DNA from: Symbiodinium microadriaticum
Taxonomy: Eukaryota; Sar; Dinophyceae; Suessiales; Symbiodiniaceae
Assembly (NCBI GenBank): GCA_001939145.1
Contig: LSRX01001157.1
Coordinates: 23,631 to 87,630 of the forward strand
Direction: 5' to 3'
Length of the DNA stretch: 64,000 nucleotides
In this document: positions 1 through 9,760 of the stretch, piece after piece
Layout of the letters: each line of letters begins with the position of its first letter
Position numbering within the stretch: position 1 is the first letter of the stretch
The notes under the pieces: generated by a model
Database searches by the model: none
The model's input: only the letters and a program-made list of their open reading frames with translations
What the model was told of the DNA's origin: nothing
Position numbers and translations under genes: made by a program

Positions 1-88
<88 letters not shown>

Positions 89-170
89 GTACATATATAT
101 ATATATATGTGTATAGATGTACCTATATATATACATAGCCATACATAGTGTGTGTAGATGTTTATATGCA
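1..170. repeat. ATGTAT hexanucleotide microsatellite grading into TA repeats
   Basis: About 14 copies of ATGTAT run from the window edge to about position 85, followed by TA and TG dinucleotide tracts. The repeat starts at base 1, so its full length is unknown. Confidence 0.95.
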
Positions 171-428
171 ATGTATCTGTATTTACATTTGTGCATTTTT
201 ATGTAACGATCAACCGATAGGTAGATAGGTTGTATGTAGGGAGATAGGCACATTGATAGGTAGATGGTGGGTACAACAAGCCGTGGTACACATGCGTCAG
301 ATTGACAGAGGCCTGGGCAGCTCGGAACGGCAGCCCCACGACGTACAGCTCAGAGACCTTGGGCCTCATTGAGCGTTGTTTTGTTCACCTTGTAGCGTAG
401 GACTGCACGCAGCTGGGAATCATGTTCG

Positions 429-1040
429 ATGAAGTACTTCGAAGCTCTTGTCTGCCACAGGACCCAGCTTGTGCGGAACTATGCCAATACCTTGCTCAAC
501 AAGAGCCATGATGTTGGTGCCTACATTCGCCACGGCTCCATCAGCAACATCTTCGACAGCCTCTCTGGTGAGGAAGTCACCTTAGGGGTTGCTGCTCTCA
601 GCCAACAGAATGACCATTTCATGAGCAGCATCGGGACGAACCACCCCTTCAAGAATATCCTGCTGCTCACCTACGACTCGACCGATGTAGAGACGCAGAC
701 CATCCCGGCCCCCGGCGGGGACGTGACGCTGAGCGTTGAAGCGTCTGAGCAGAGCCCCATGATGGGCCTCTGTGAGGTGGCAGCGAAAGTAAAGACACCG
801 TGGTTTGCGGTCACCACGAATTATCACATCATCAATGCCCCCGTCAGCGTGCTGATGCACATGGGCCAGCCGGTGTTGCCGTACCTTCTGGCCAGCTCCT
901 CCTACTGCATGGACCGTCCTGACTGCAACTTGGCTGTCTTCTGGTTGTCGTTTGGGACTCTAACTATTTGGCGGGCGGATGCCCCCATTTCGCTGTGGGT
1001 TGACAAAGTTGCCCTGCAGCGGTCAAGTTTGCGCCAGTGA
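429..1040 (+). CDS. hypothetical protein, exon-like open frame of 203 codons
   Basis: An uninterrupted 203-codon frame of mixed composition, with no low-complexity stretch and an even spread of hydrophobic and charged residues. I do not recognise the family. A segment near residues 120-165 (TPWFAVTTNYHII, then PVSVLMHMGQPVLPYLL) looks like folded globular protein. The first ATG in frame is at 429, but in an intron-containing genome this may be an internal exon. Downstream the + strand stays coding-like in other frames, so the piece may belong to a larger decayed gene or retroelement polyprotein. Confidence 0.4.
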   Translation: MKYFEALVCHRTQLVRNYANTLLNKSHDVGAYIRHGSISNIFDSLSGEEVTLGVAALSQQNDHFMSSIGTNHPFKNILLLTYDSTDVETQTIPAPGGDVTLSVEASEQSPMMGLCEVAAKVKTPWFAVTTNYHIINAPVSVLMHMGQPVLPYLLASSSYCMDRPDCNLAVFWLSFGTLTIWRADAPISLWVDKVALQRSSLRQ

Positions 1041-2278
1041 CCCCAGACAGGATACCTCCAAACCTTGAGGCTTCCTCGGTGGAACTTCCAGCTATCAGCG
1101 GACACTTGGTTCATTTCGGATTGAAAGAAATCGCCGTTCAAAGCGCTCCGACGAAACGACCCTGACGACGCAGGACCCTGGCAGGGTCCCTCATGTCATG
1201 GTGAAGAGTCTCCAGATTCCATCTCCGGATTGGAAAAATTGCTCAAAACCCTACATGCAGTACCTCACATCCAGGTTGAAAAGCATGTAGTTATCTCTCG
1301 TGGAATGGGAAGGGAGAACTTTGTGGTCCAGAATACTGAACGCTTCACCACCAACATCTTCATTCCACCCTGAGCGAGTGCAGAACACAGCGAATCTGAG
1401 CGATAGGGAGTGATCTGGTTGCCGGGTTCTTTTTCTGAATGCTCACTTCGCAAAGCTGGCAGATGCGACTGGACTGGTTCGTTCCGGCAGCGGTTTCGGA
1501 ATCAGAGTTCCCAAAAATGCCATGACGGCTGTGAGACCGGAACTACTCCCGGGAATCTCCCAAGCTCTGGCACAGGGGGTTGACCCGAGTCTCCTGCGAT
1601 ACAAAATGTGTTTCTCGAAGCCCCCGAACGCCTGGGGTCGGAACGTTTCACACATTCGTCGAGGACATAATCATGCAACTTTGCGACTCTAACGGGCTTT
1701 CTACAGTCTTTATCAGAATGGACACAGAAAAGTCACAGGCGCTAATAGACCCCAAGTGTCAGGGCCCTTATTCAGATAAGACTAGAAATAAAGACACCGC
1801 AAAACGGATACACACTTTCCAGGCACAGCCATGCAGCCATGCTGAGGTTTATGGTTCGCAACTTTTTGGAGGGGTGCAGAAGTCAGCCAAGGCAAGGCAT
1901 CTCTGGAGCAGGCTGAAGAGCTCTTTGGTATCAAGCTGAACTACCACCACGATGTCACCGAGGACCGCCATGTCTGTAGAGCCTAATCATGTCCACGAGC
2001 CAAAATCAGGCCCAAGCAAGCCCCAGATAACCGTTAAGTAAGGTGGGAGATGTATGGTTCTGGGCAGTTTGGGGTTCTGCAATGTTTCAGAGGCTGTGCT
2101 TCTCTGTCTTTGGCCCCTCCAGAACCCGGTTGATCGCAGCGGGCCGTCAGAGGGGGCGGTTACACGCCGAGTCGCGCACTTTGTCGGAGCTTCCAAAACC
2201 CCTTTCATTCAGTAACCTCGTTGAAATTTTAATCCCACAGAAGACCCCTGCGTAATTCAAGATGGGTTCCTTAGTTTA
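1041..2278 (+). other. coding-like but broken stretch, no assignable gene
   Basis: Short + strand frames look protein-like: about 1041-1165 (PAISGHLVHFGLKEIAVQ), about 1280-1370 (VVISRGMGRENFVVQN) and about 1441-1660 (GLVRSGSGFGIRVPKNAM). They lie in different frames with stops between them. The GFGIRVP-type piece reminds me of poorly characterised dinoflagellate retroelement polyproteins, but I cannot assign it. The rest to 2278 shows no convincing gene. Confidence 0.3.
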
Positions 2279-2761
2279 ATGGGTCTTGGAAGCTCTGCGT
2301 GCTTTGGGTCCGTAGCAAGCGCACGCTTCGACTTCTGGGAGGAGATGCTCCATATCTGCAGCGGGGAGGCTTTAGGCGATCCAATCACTCTGCTAAACAG
2401 ACAGCCTGCTGCCTTGTCAGTCATGAGGATGGATAGCTTGCCTGCATTCTGCGGGCTATTCGCACGCGTCCCGAGCGTGGAAGGGCTCCATCACCAGACC
2501 ACGGCTCCCAACTTGTCTCGTCCCTGCACAGCTCCAGCTCGCCCCGACAGCTGGCAGGTCCTCTTCAACACGACGGAAACCGAGTCCTTCTGCGCAGCCT
2601 GGACCCTGGCTGCCGGCGACAAGTCGCTGGAAGACTGCCAGCTGGTCTCAGGTCCATCGGCAGACGACTTCATGGCCTGGAAACTCAGCTTGGGCATGAG
2701 CATCACCGGAACAGCCAGGGAGAGGACGCGCTACGGTGGCTGGGCCGTGGTTGAACCGTAA
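2279..2761 (+). CDS. hypothetical exon-like frame, 160 codons
   Basis: A 160-codon + strand frame directly upstream of the membrane-protein gene that begins near 2927. The C-terminal half (DSWQVLFNTTETESFCAAW onward) looks more protein-like than the N-terminal half. No family is recognised. It could be a 5' exon of the downstream gene, an unrelated exon or chance; nothing in the sequence settles this. Confidence 0.25.
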   Translation: MGLGSSACFGSVASARFDFWEEMLHICSGEALGDPITLLNRQPAALSVMRMDSLPAFCGLFARVPSVEGLHHQTTAPNLSRPCTAPARPDSWQVLFNTTETESFCAAWTLAAGDKSLEDCQLVSGPSADDFMAWKLSLGMSITGTARERTRYGGWAVVEP

Positions 2762-2926
2762 CCTCTGTGTTCAGTAAGATTTGAGCTGGAAGCCTTGAGT
2801 AGATGGGATGAGGTGTAGGTTTTGCAGATGCGACTACCCGAAGTCACGAACGAAAGCTAGCTAGTGCAAGCTAGGCTTCAGTTTGGACTTGCTTTAGCAG
2901 TAGCCTAGACCATGTCTCAAGAATGA

Positions 2927-3313
2927 TTGTCGTCGTTCTTCATCGTCGTCATAATCACCAGTCTCAGTAGCAGCATGCTGCAGCTAGCTTTCGTCGGCCT
3001 TGGCTTGGCTCTTAAGTGTGGCACAGGTTGGAGGTCTTGGACCACCTTGTGGGAGCCGCTTCCAGTGGATACACGAAATTGCAGTGTATACGGCTTCGAG
3101 GAGTATGCCGACACGTTGGCCTACATCTCCAATTGCAGCCTCAACGTGGAGAATGCCTCTGCCTGCAACGCAAATGGCGCTTGCAGGTGGGAGCCCATGT
3201 TCGAGACAGGAGTGTGTCTGCCGGATAGACCCGGCCTGAGCACGACTGTGAACATCACAGTACCTAGGCCGACAGGAGAACTGTTTAACTTTCTCGGCTT
3301 ACCTTTTCCTTAA
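2927..3313 (+). CDS. N-terminal exon of membrane protein gene, copy 1 (signal segment plus Cys-rich ectodomain)
   Basis: The frame opens with a hydrophobic stretch (FFIVVIITSLSSSMLQLAFV) that reads as a signal peptide or anchor. A short Cys-rich ectodomain follows, with several N-x-S/T sites (NCS, NAS, NIT) and cysteines spaced around NCSLNVENASACNANGACRW. The frame then stops at 3313. The next exon is in a different frame and has a convincing acceptor (CTCCAG) at 3354-3359, so an intron of roughly 80-90 bases is inferred, with the donor near 3270. This exon is absent from the second gene copy at 42 kb. Confidence 0.5.
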   Translation: MSSFFIVVIITSLSSSMLQLAFVGLGLALKCGTGWRSWTTLWEPLPVDTRNCSVYGFEEYADTLAYISNCSLNVENASACNANGACRWEPMFETGVCLPDRPGLSTTVNITVPRPTGELFNFLGLPFP

Positions 3314-3359
3314 CGGTTGAGCTTTTTGTTGAGCTGTAAGCGGCAGCTTGCATCTCCAG

Positions 3360-5200
3360 AGGCCTCCAGTTCCACAGGGTCGACAACTACTTCTTCATCA
3401 ACCACCACAACGGTGTGCTCACCTGTACTGGACTTCTCCATCGAGATCATGGAGGGTATCTGTGACCTTTCGAACTGGGGCATGCTGTCTGCTGATGCCG
3501 TCAGTTGCGAGCCAGCAACAACTCCGTTTGTGCAGCTTGCACTTGCGAACAAGATGTTCAGCCATTGCGGCGCCTGGTGCCTTTTCGATTTCAACCAGCC
3601 GGACGAGGTTTCATTTTATTGGAACAATGCAGAGAAATGCTTCCAGCAGTCTGGCTTTTGCAACTCTGAGCATCCAGAGGAGCAAGAGCTGGCTGTCGCA
3701 AGACAGAAGAGCTTCTGCAGCACCACAACGACTTCCACAGGCACAAGCATCACTTCCACGACCACCGTGCAGCACGTTATCCAGCTGCCAGCTGATGTCT
3801 CAGTCAACACGGTAGAGGGGCGCATCGTGGAAAGCACGCTGTGGGAAGCACTTGCCCTCATGGAGATGCAGGCCGATTCCTTAATGACGGCCACAGCTTG
3901 GGGAAACGTCACCGTGGTGAAACTCCGCAGCTTGGCCGCTGACTTCGACAGTTCGGATCGTGTGGTGTTCAGCACCGGTGGTGCTGGTGGTGTTCGTGGT
4001 GTAACAGTTTCGGTCCCGCTGCAGTTGGTGCAAAACTTGATGCAGGGGGCGAACCCGATGCTCGCAGTAACGGAGGTCTTGCCGGATGTGTCCGAAACCA
4101 TGCCCAGCAACGGCGAGGGCAGCAGCCAGGTTGTGTTGAACTCTCCAGTCGTCGAGATCTCCATCCTGCTGGAAGCTCAAGGCAAAGTATCCGTGGCCAC
4201 TGTTTCGGACTTGGCAGAACCTATTCTTGTCAGACTGAGCGATGCCTCACAGCAGCCACAGGATGTTTGCGCTTTTTTCGATCACACTTCACGCGCCTGG
4301 AGTTCCGTGGGACTGCAGGCGATTTCCGTGAATGACTTGAGCGGGGGATGGTGTCAAAGCACCCATCTGTCGATGCTCGCCATCGTGCAGGTGGTCCCGT
4401 TTGAAGGTCTCATCGCCGAGCAAGACACCAGCTTCGAGTTGACATCCATAGCTCTTGGTTGTGCCAGCCTCTTCGCAGGGGGTGGCGTGGTGTTCCTCCT
4501 TTGGTACTATCGATGCAAACCGGCACGTGGGGGGTCTGTGCAAATCCAGGGTAAGGGAGATCAGACCTTTGTTGTTACATATTCGCGCTCCACAAGAAGT
4601 GCTGAACATGAACCAGACGAGCCCATGAAGTCGATCTCCACGAAATCTTTGAGCTTCCAGGCATTTCGGTCCGAGGCTTCGGCTTCAGCCGCCAGCAAGG
4701 TCCACATTGAGTGGAACATCCAGGCGAATGATTGGAAGACCCGACTCCACGACTTGGAGGGGTGGACGGGCGACTTGAAGCAACACCACGCAACGCAGGC
4801 TGCAGAAGTGGGGCGGGGGCGGCCGGGGCCCGCCTCTACAGACGCCCCCAAAGATGCACCAGATTTGCTTGCCGCGCTGAAGCGTGCAGAGACGGCAGCC
4901 ATGGAAGAGGCTGAGCGACTAGAGTTCTTGGTCGAGGTAGATCCACCCGTGCCATTGGATTCTGTGCAAGTGGCCGAAGATCCTCAAAAGGCGGCCATGC
5001 CATCCTTCTACGAGAACGGAGAAGCTGTTCTCTACTTTTCGATGACGAATCAATGTTGGCTGGTGGCACAGATCCATGGGGACCCCGCATGGATGAACTC
5101 AGAAAAGCAGATTGATCGCGAGCCTGGGTTCTTGCTCAGGAAGCTATCTTATGGTAGCATGCTAGGAACCTTTAGTAATACTGTGTTGTTGAGTAGCTGA
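3360..5200 (+). CDS. main exon of membrane protein gene, copy 1: Thr-rich ectodomain, GPS-like motif, one TM helix, cytoplasmic tail
   Basis: A long clean frame, open from 3317 with the acceptor at 3358-3359. In order it holds a Ser/Thr-rich linker, a Cys-rich domain (CDLSNWGML, HCGAWCLFDF, CFQQSGFC), a second Thr-rich linker, and a beta-rich segment ending in a GPS-like motif. That motif is CAFFDHTSRAWSS followed by WCQSTHLSMLAIV at 4264-4390; compared with the canonical GPS it lacks some cysteines. A transmembrane helix (ALGCASLFAGGGVVFLLWYY) follows at about 4450-4510. The cytoplasmic tail has basic and acidic stretches and the start of an SH3-like module (GEAVLYFSMTNQCWLVAQI) near 5022-5078. 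After that the frame runs into what looks like an intron before the stop at 5198. A cell-surface or sensory receptor role is inference. A near-identical copy lies at 42052-43889. Confidence 0.7.
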
Positions 5201-5248
5201 AACTAGTGGTAAGTTCCTCAGCCAGAGCCCAGGATTTTCTTCCCACAG

Positions 5249-5397
5249 GCGAGCTTCCTCACTACGACTGCATCCTACCGGGTCCGAAGCAGCTGCGACA
5301 TCGGGTTCCCCTTAGCCTGCTCCGACAGAGATTGCGATGTGGGGAATCCGTTCACGTCCATGTACCTTGGTTAGGGCTTATAGGATTTAGGATGTAA
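5249..5397 (+). CDS. SH3-like module exon, membrane protein gene copy 1
   Basis: After a pyrimidine-rich acceptor (TCTTCCCACAG, ending at 5248) the frame GELPHYDCILPGPKQLRHR, then VPLSLLRQRL and CGESVHVHV, continues the pattern begun in the preceding exon (VLYF...W.VAQI). Spliced, they make a small beta-barrel-like unit. The acceptor and exon are conserved in the second gene copy (43938 onward). The exon probably ends near 5365, before the TTAGGG-like intronic sequence; I cannot fix the donor. Confidence 0.5.
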
Positions 5398-5719
5398 GGC
5401 TTGCAGGGCTTGGGGTTTTGGGTTTAGGCTAATTTATCGGCGTCTGGGGGCTTGGGGTCGGGTTTACAAGCCTTCACCTTTAGCGGTTCTTGCAGGATTT
5501 GGGCCACCGACCAGTCAGTCGTATGCTAAAGCTGTGGAGTTCCTACATATCACGTGTGTTCATGTCAAAGCCCTATACTATACCCCGACGACCGAGCCGA
5601 AAGTCCCAAGGCTCTTTGGAACCAAACCCTCATTCGGCATTTGACTTTGGGATCGTAGCAACTCATATATAATTACAGCTTAGCTTTCAAGGAGTCTATG
5701 GCGATATAAGATATCTCGA

Positions 5720-6172
5720 ATGGAACCGGATCTGGGAAAATCTGTGCGCTTGGTGCATTTTTCGGGTCCCCAGGTAGAGGAGGTGACTCACGGGCGGAGA
5801 AGCAGAGCAAGCCGGACCTGGTCTTGGAAGTCCGGCCACATACACAAGATCCCTCCAGTTGCCATGTCGACAGTCCATCCTTATGCGGTGACCCTTAGCT
5901 CAGGCGACAAGATCAATGTGGACCTGGGAAGAATTCGCCGCTTCTACGAGACAGGCAGCCGCGTGCGTGTCTTTCGAGGACGACATGGTTGGCACTATGG
6001 AACCGTCTTCGAGGATGCTGTGGAAGCAGCAACGACAACATCAGATTCATCGTTGGCCAAGAGCATGGAAAGCGATAATGCAGACGAGCACATCCAGGTT
6101 CGATTAGACGACACGGACGATGTTGTCCCTGTGTCGTGCTATCTTGTAGACGGCGGTCTGCTTTCCTTTTAA
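5720..6172 (+). CDS. C-terminal exon of membrane protein gene copy 1, SH3-like repeats
   Basis: The frame carries RTWSWKSGHIHKI, then HPYAVTLSSGDKINVDLGRI, then GSRVRVFRGRHGWHYGTVF, and ends with HIQVRLDDTDDVVPVSCYLV before TAA at about 6170. These repeat the scheme of the preceding exon (G-x-x-V-x-V/F, aromatic W, then Y-x-V-x-L-x-x-G), so the tail contains about three SH3-like modules. The first codons may be intronic: a CCCCAG acceptor candidate lies at about 5769-5774. The region is conserved at 44352-44804. Its role is unknown; such modules often bind peptides or modified tails. Confidence 0.5.
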   Translation: MEPDLGKSVRLVHFSGPQVEEVTHGRRSRASRTWSWKSGHIHKIPPVAMSTVHPYAVTLSSGDKINVDLGRIRRFYETGSRVRVFRGRHGWHYGTVFEDAVEAATTTSDSSLAKSMESDNADEHIQVRLDDTDDVVPVSCYLVDGGLLSF

Positions 6173-7050
6173 TAAAGTAGACATGCAATTAAGGATGGCG
6201 TGTCGATTGGATTCGTACCTAGTGAAAACTCACGTGATCGGACATTTTTGAGGGACACATGTTGAACTGAGCCATTTGAGCACCAGGGCCAGGCGTCGCC
6301 CAAAGGCGTCATGCAACAGAGCAGAACAGCAGATGCTACCAACTCATTTGAGCTTTAAACTTAAACTTTGTAGTCCAGGGACCTGTAATTAATCGGAATT
6401 TGCACTCTATGGGTTGTATTGGAGTCCCCAGTTTTGAGGACAGCAAGCGTCGCATCTGCTGTTGGATTGAAATGTTTTAGGAAATATCGCGCCAAAGACA
6501 TTTTTTTCTGACCTGAACGTGCCTCGCTGCGTTTGCATGCAGTCCCGGCTCCCGCATTCATTCAGTTGGATGCACGCCATCCAGCAAGAACAACTGGTGC
6601 TCTGCACACATGTGAACCAAGCTTGCACTGCCTCGCCAGAGTTTCAATTGAAACACTGGGCATTGAGGGCTTGCGGAGTTTTGGTACTGACGGCATCTTG
6701 CTCTTAACTTCATGTCACTGCAGAAGAGTCAGTCACGTAAAGAGCCTGTTTGATTGTCTTCGGAAGATTGACTTGTCCACGCCCAGAACATTGACGGGGT
6801 GTCGCCCAAAGGGCCATACCGAGCTTTTTTGCAGAATGTGTGGGCTATTGGTGTCACCGGCTGGTTCGTGAAGCTGATAGGCGATAGGCACCAGCCTGTG
6901 ACCTGAAACTGCGGATCCTCACCCTGTTGCCGCTGGCAAAAGCCATGGATTCATCCTCTGTCTCTTGCCAGTCTTACGGAAATCAAGTGTCGGAGTCGTC
7001 AGGCTATCGTGGAGGGTGCGGCCTCGTGTTGGAGAGTATTGGCGGCGTGC
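6173..7050. other. no gene seen
   Basis: The tail of the duplicated segment runs to about 6800, then single-copy sequence. Only short overlapping frames without recognisable content occur. Confidence 0.6.
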
Positions 7051-7666
7051 ACTCGCGACCCACTTGAGGTTTAAGCAGGGGCAAGCTTTCCATGGCACGT
7101 GATGGGATGAAACAAGTACGTCAGTACGTTCTGCATGTTGGGCTCATTGAAGCCAGGTCTCATGTGCTTTCACGCTGTTCTGTCTGGCTTGCGGCATTCT
7201 CCTTCTCATTCGGAGCGTCCTAAGACAAAGTCTTGAGGCAACCGCTCCCTTTTTGAGTTTGCAACGTGATGCTGCGTTCTTGCAACCTCAAAGGGCGACT
7301 CGAACAGCCCCTCGGGGATTCGATTTTTCGGTCCTGTACCATCGACGAGTGCATGAAGCACTGGTCGTGAACGCACGTGCAAAGAGGATCTGCCGGCCGA
7401 GAGATGGGGCCCAGACTTGTCGTCATGAAAGGCCGCATGCAAACCCGAGAGATCCAATTTGCAAGCCGCAAGATTTGCCAATTTTCCGTGCCGCAGAAAC
7501 GCTTTGAGACGAAAAGCGTAAGGGAGTGGAAATCGAGAGCCACGGCCTGAGCAGCAGAGTGTCATGGCATTTTTGGGCATGGCCGCTCAGAATTGTCTCA
7601 AAGCCGCCTGGTAGTCTGCGCCGGGCACCGGAGGTGGCAGTAGTTGATGTGAGAACGGGAGTGCTT
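7051..7666. repeat. 616-bp direct repeat, copy 1
   Basis: Matches 8710-9325 base for base in length (constant offset 1659) with only scattered substitutions. On the - strand both copies keep a 124-codon frame (about 7206-7580 here) beginning MPKNAMTLCCSGRG. I recognise no domain. The frame may be coding or merely inherited. Confidence 0.9.
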
Positions 7667-7894
7667 ATGCCATTAACCATCAAAGTCCCGAAGGATGAAC
7701 GCGGCTTTGCAGATATCCGACGCGTTCTTCGAACAAGGCTTCTGCATACAAGCATTTCTTGAATAAGAGATAGAACATGTGCAAGAGACTCGCTCGCCAG
7801 CTTGATGCACAACCTGTTGAGTCTTTGAGGGCGGGGAAGGAGGGTAAGGATGGTTCTCGGAGCTGTAGCTCCACTGAAAAGGCAGGGCTGTAAG

Positions 7895-8045
7895 GCCGTA
7901 AGGTTTAGGGATTAGGGATAAGGGTTTGTGCTTGTAGGGTGTAGGGGTTAGAGTAGGGATCAGAGTGGATTAGGGTTCTAGGACTAGGGTTTTAGGGATT
8001 CGGCATTAGTCGGCATTAGGATCTGGGATTGCAGGGTTGGGGACT
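7895..8045. repeat. degenerate TTTAGGG-type (telomere-like) tract
   Basis: Repeated variants of TTAGGG, TTTAGGG and GTAGGG on the + strand. Similar short tracts lie at 5370-5470, 10804-10840 (complement), 17395-17420 and 44055-44150, with a long one at 59736-60290. Confidence 0.7.
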
Positions 8046-8709
8046 GTGGGATTTGAAGGTTTTCAGGCCTCCACAATCACCAGTTTTGTCTCCCTGTATC
8101 ACTCCAAGGAGAGGAACCTTCGTATACCATTGGAATCTTGGATCGTACCGGTCCGTGAATCCTGGGGACTAGATGATCTGGCTTCGAGGTTCCAGGTCAT
8201 GCAGAGAGGTCCACAGCAGAACAAAGTATGTGGCAGCGACTTGCGCCAATTCCGGGATGTCTAGGAAATGCTCAAGACCCCGCAGCTGCCAATAGCCCCA
8301 GAGGAAGCGGCATCTGCAGGAACGTGATAAATTTCGTACCATCAAGATACGCCCCCGCTCCTATATCAGGCGGAACACTTTCAGCAACTGTTGTCGAGTA
8401 GTCTATACAAAAGCTAGGAAGCTTCGCACCCTCCGGAAGATGCTCAGGAACCCAGCACAGTTGTCGATAGACCGGCCCTCCAGAAACATTTCTCGAACAA
8501 CAGGACGTCTCACAGTTGGCATAGACTAGACTACGAACTGCTTGATAAGGATCCAGATAGGGTAGCGGCCACAACCTGACTAAAGCTTGAGCCCCGGAAC
8601 TATCATTCCGTTTCTCGCTTCGGAAGGGAGGAGGGGAGGGAAAGGCGGGTGGGGATGGAATTCAGGGTCTCAGGCCGCATCCAAGGACTTGCTTCTTCCT
8701 CCTGAATGA
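8046..8709. other. no gene seen between the two direct repeats
   Basis: Short frames on both strands, none recognisable. Confidence 0.6.
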
Positions 8710-9325
8710 ACTCGCGACCCACTTGAGGTTTAAGCAGGGGCAAGCTTTCCATGGCACATGATGGGACGGAACAAGTAAGTCAGTACGTTCTGCATGTTGG
8801 GCTCATTGAAGCCAGGTCTCATGTGCTTTCACGCTGTTCTGTCAGGCTTGAGGCAATCTCCTTCTCATTCGGAGCGTCCTAAGACATAGTCTTGAGGCAA
8901 CCGCTCCCTTTTTGAGTTTGCAACGTGATGCTGCGTTCTTGCAACCTCAAAGGGCGACTCGAACAGCCTCTCGGGGATTCGATTTTTCGGTCCTGTATCA
9001 TCGACGAGTGCATGAAGCACTGGTCGTGAACGCACGTGCAAAGAGGATCTGCCGGCAGAGAGATGGGGCCCAGACTTGTCGTCATGAAAGGCCGCACGCA
9101 AACCCGAGAGATCCAATTTGCAAGCCGCAAGATTTGCCAATTTTCCGTGCCGCAGAAACCCTTTGAGACGAAAAGCGTAAGGGAGTGGAAATCGAGAGCC
9201 GCGGCCGGAGCAGCAGAGTGTCATGGCATTTTTGGGCATGGCCGCTTAGAATTGTCTCAAAGCTGTCTGGTAGTCTGCGCCGGGCACCGGAGGTGGCAGT
9301 AGTTGATGTGAGGAGGGGAGTGCTT
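8710..9325. repeat. 616-bp direct repeat, copy 2
   Basis: Partner of 7051-7666. The 124-codon - strand frame is retained (about 8865-9239) with a handful of amino-acid changes and no frameshift. Confidence 0.9.
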
Positions 9326-9339
9326 TATTCAGGGTCTCA

Positions 9340-9760
9340 GGACGATGTCTGTATCATGAACGAGTGCATGAAGCAAGTTTCTGCACGACCCCTGATTTGT
9401 TTTTGGGGTGACTGGGGCTGCACTGCCCCGTGGAGCTTCTTGTCCGCTCATGGACGTCAGGCTCGTGCAGTCAAGACTCCAGTAGGTTTGAGTCCACGAG
9501 CCTAGAGAGACGCGGTTTTCCACCTGGAGTGTGCGCTTGCAAAGAGGATCTCCCAGAGAGATGGTGCTCGGACTTGTCGAAAGGTAGCGGCAGCACGTAA
9601 AGAAAGAAGGATCCAGTTTGCAAGCTATCGAACTCTTTGAGACGAAACGCGCAAGGCGAGTGGAAAACCAAAAGAGCCAAGCCAATGAGTTGCACAGTCT
9701 CATGGCAGTCATGTGCACAGCCGCTTATCATTGTCTCAATACTGCCTGGTAGTCATCGTT
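9340..9760. repeat. diverged third copy of the 7.0/8.7 kb repeat
   Basis: Blocks of similarity in the same order: GAGTGCATGAAGCA, then CAAAGAGGATCT, then GAGAGATGG...GACTTGTCG, then CTTTGAGACGAAA, then ATTGTCTCAA and CTGGTAGTC. Insertions and substitutions separate the blocks. The - strand frame keeps FRLKxF, DKS and GRSSL, matching the other copies. Confidence 0.7.

Larger units (their letters stand above)
3331..6800. repeat. segmental duplication, copy 1 (partner 42019-45455)
   Basis: Near-identical DNA, exons and introns alike, is found in the same orientation at 42019-45455. Homology starts inside the intron upstream of the main exon (shared GAGCTGTAAGC) and fades near 6800. Indels exist: an 82-bp block present only in copy 2 (about 44920-45002) and extra sequence in copy 1 near 5515-5590. 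Because introns are included this is a DNA-level duplication, not retroposition. Both copies are followed by the 7051/45473 repeat family, so the original unit may have been longer. Confidence 0.9.
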
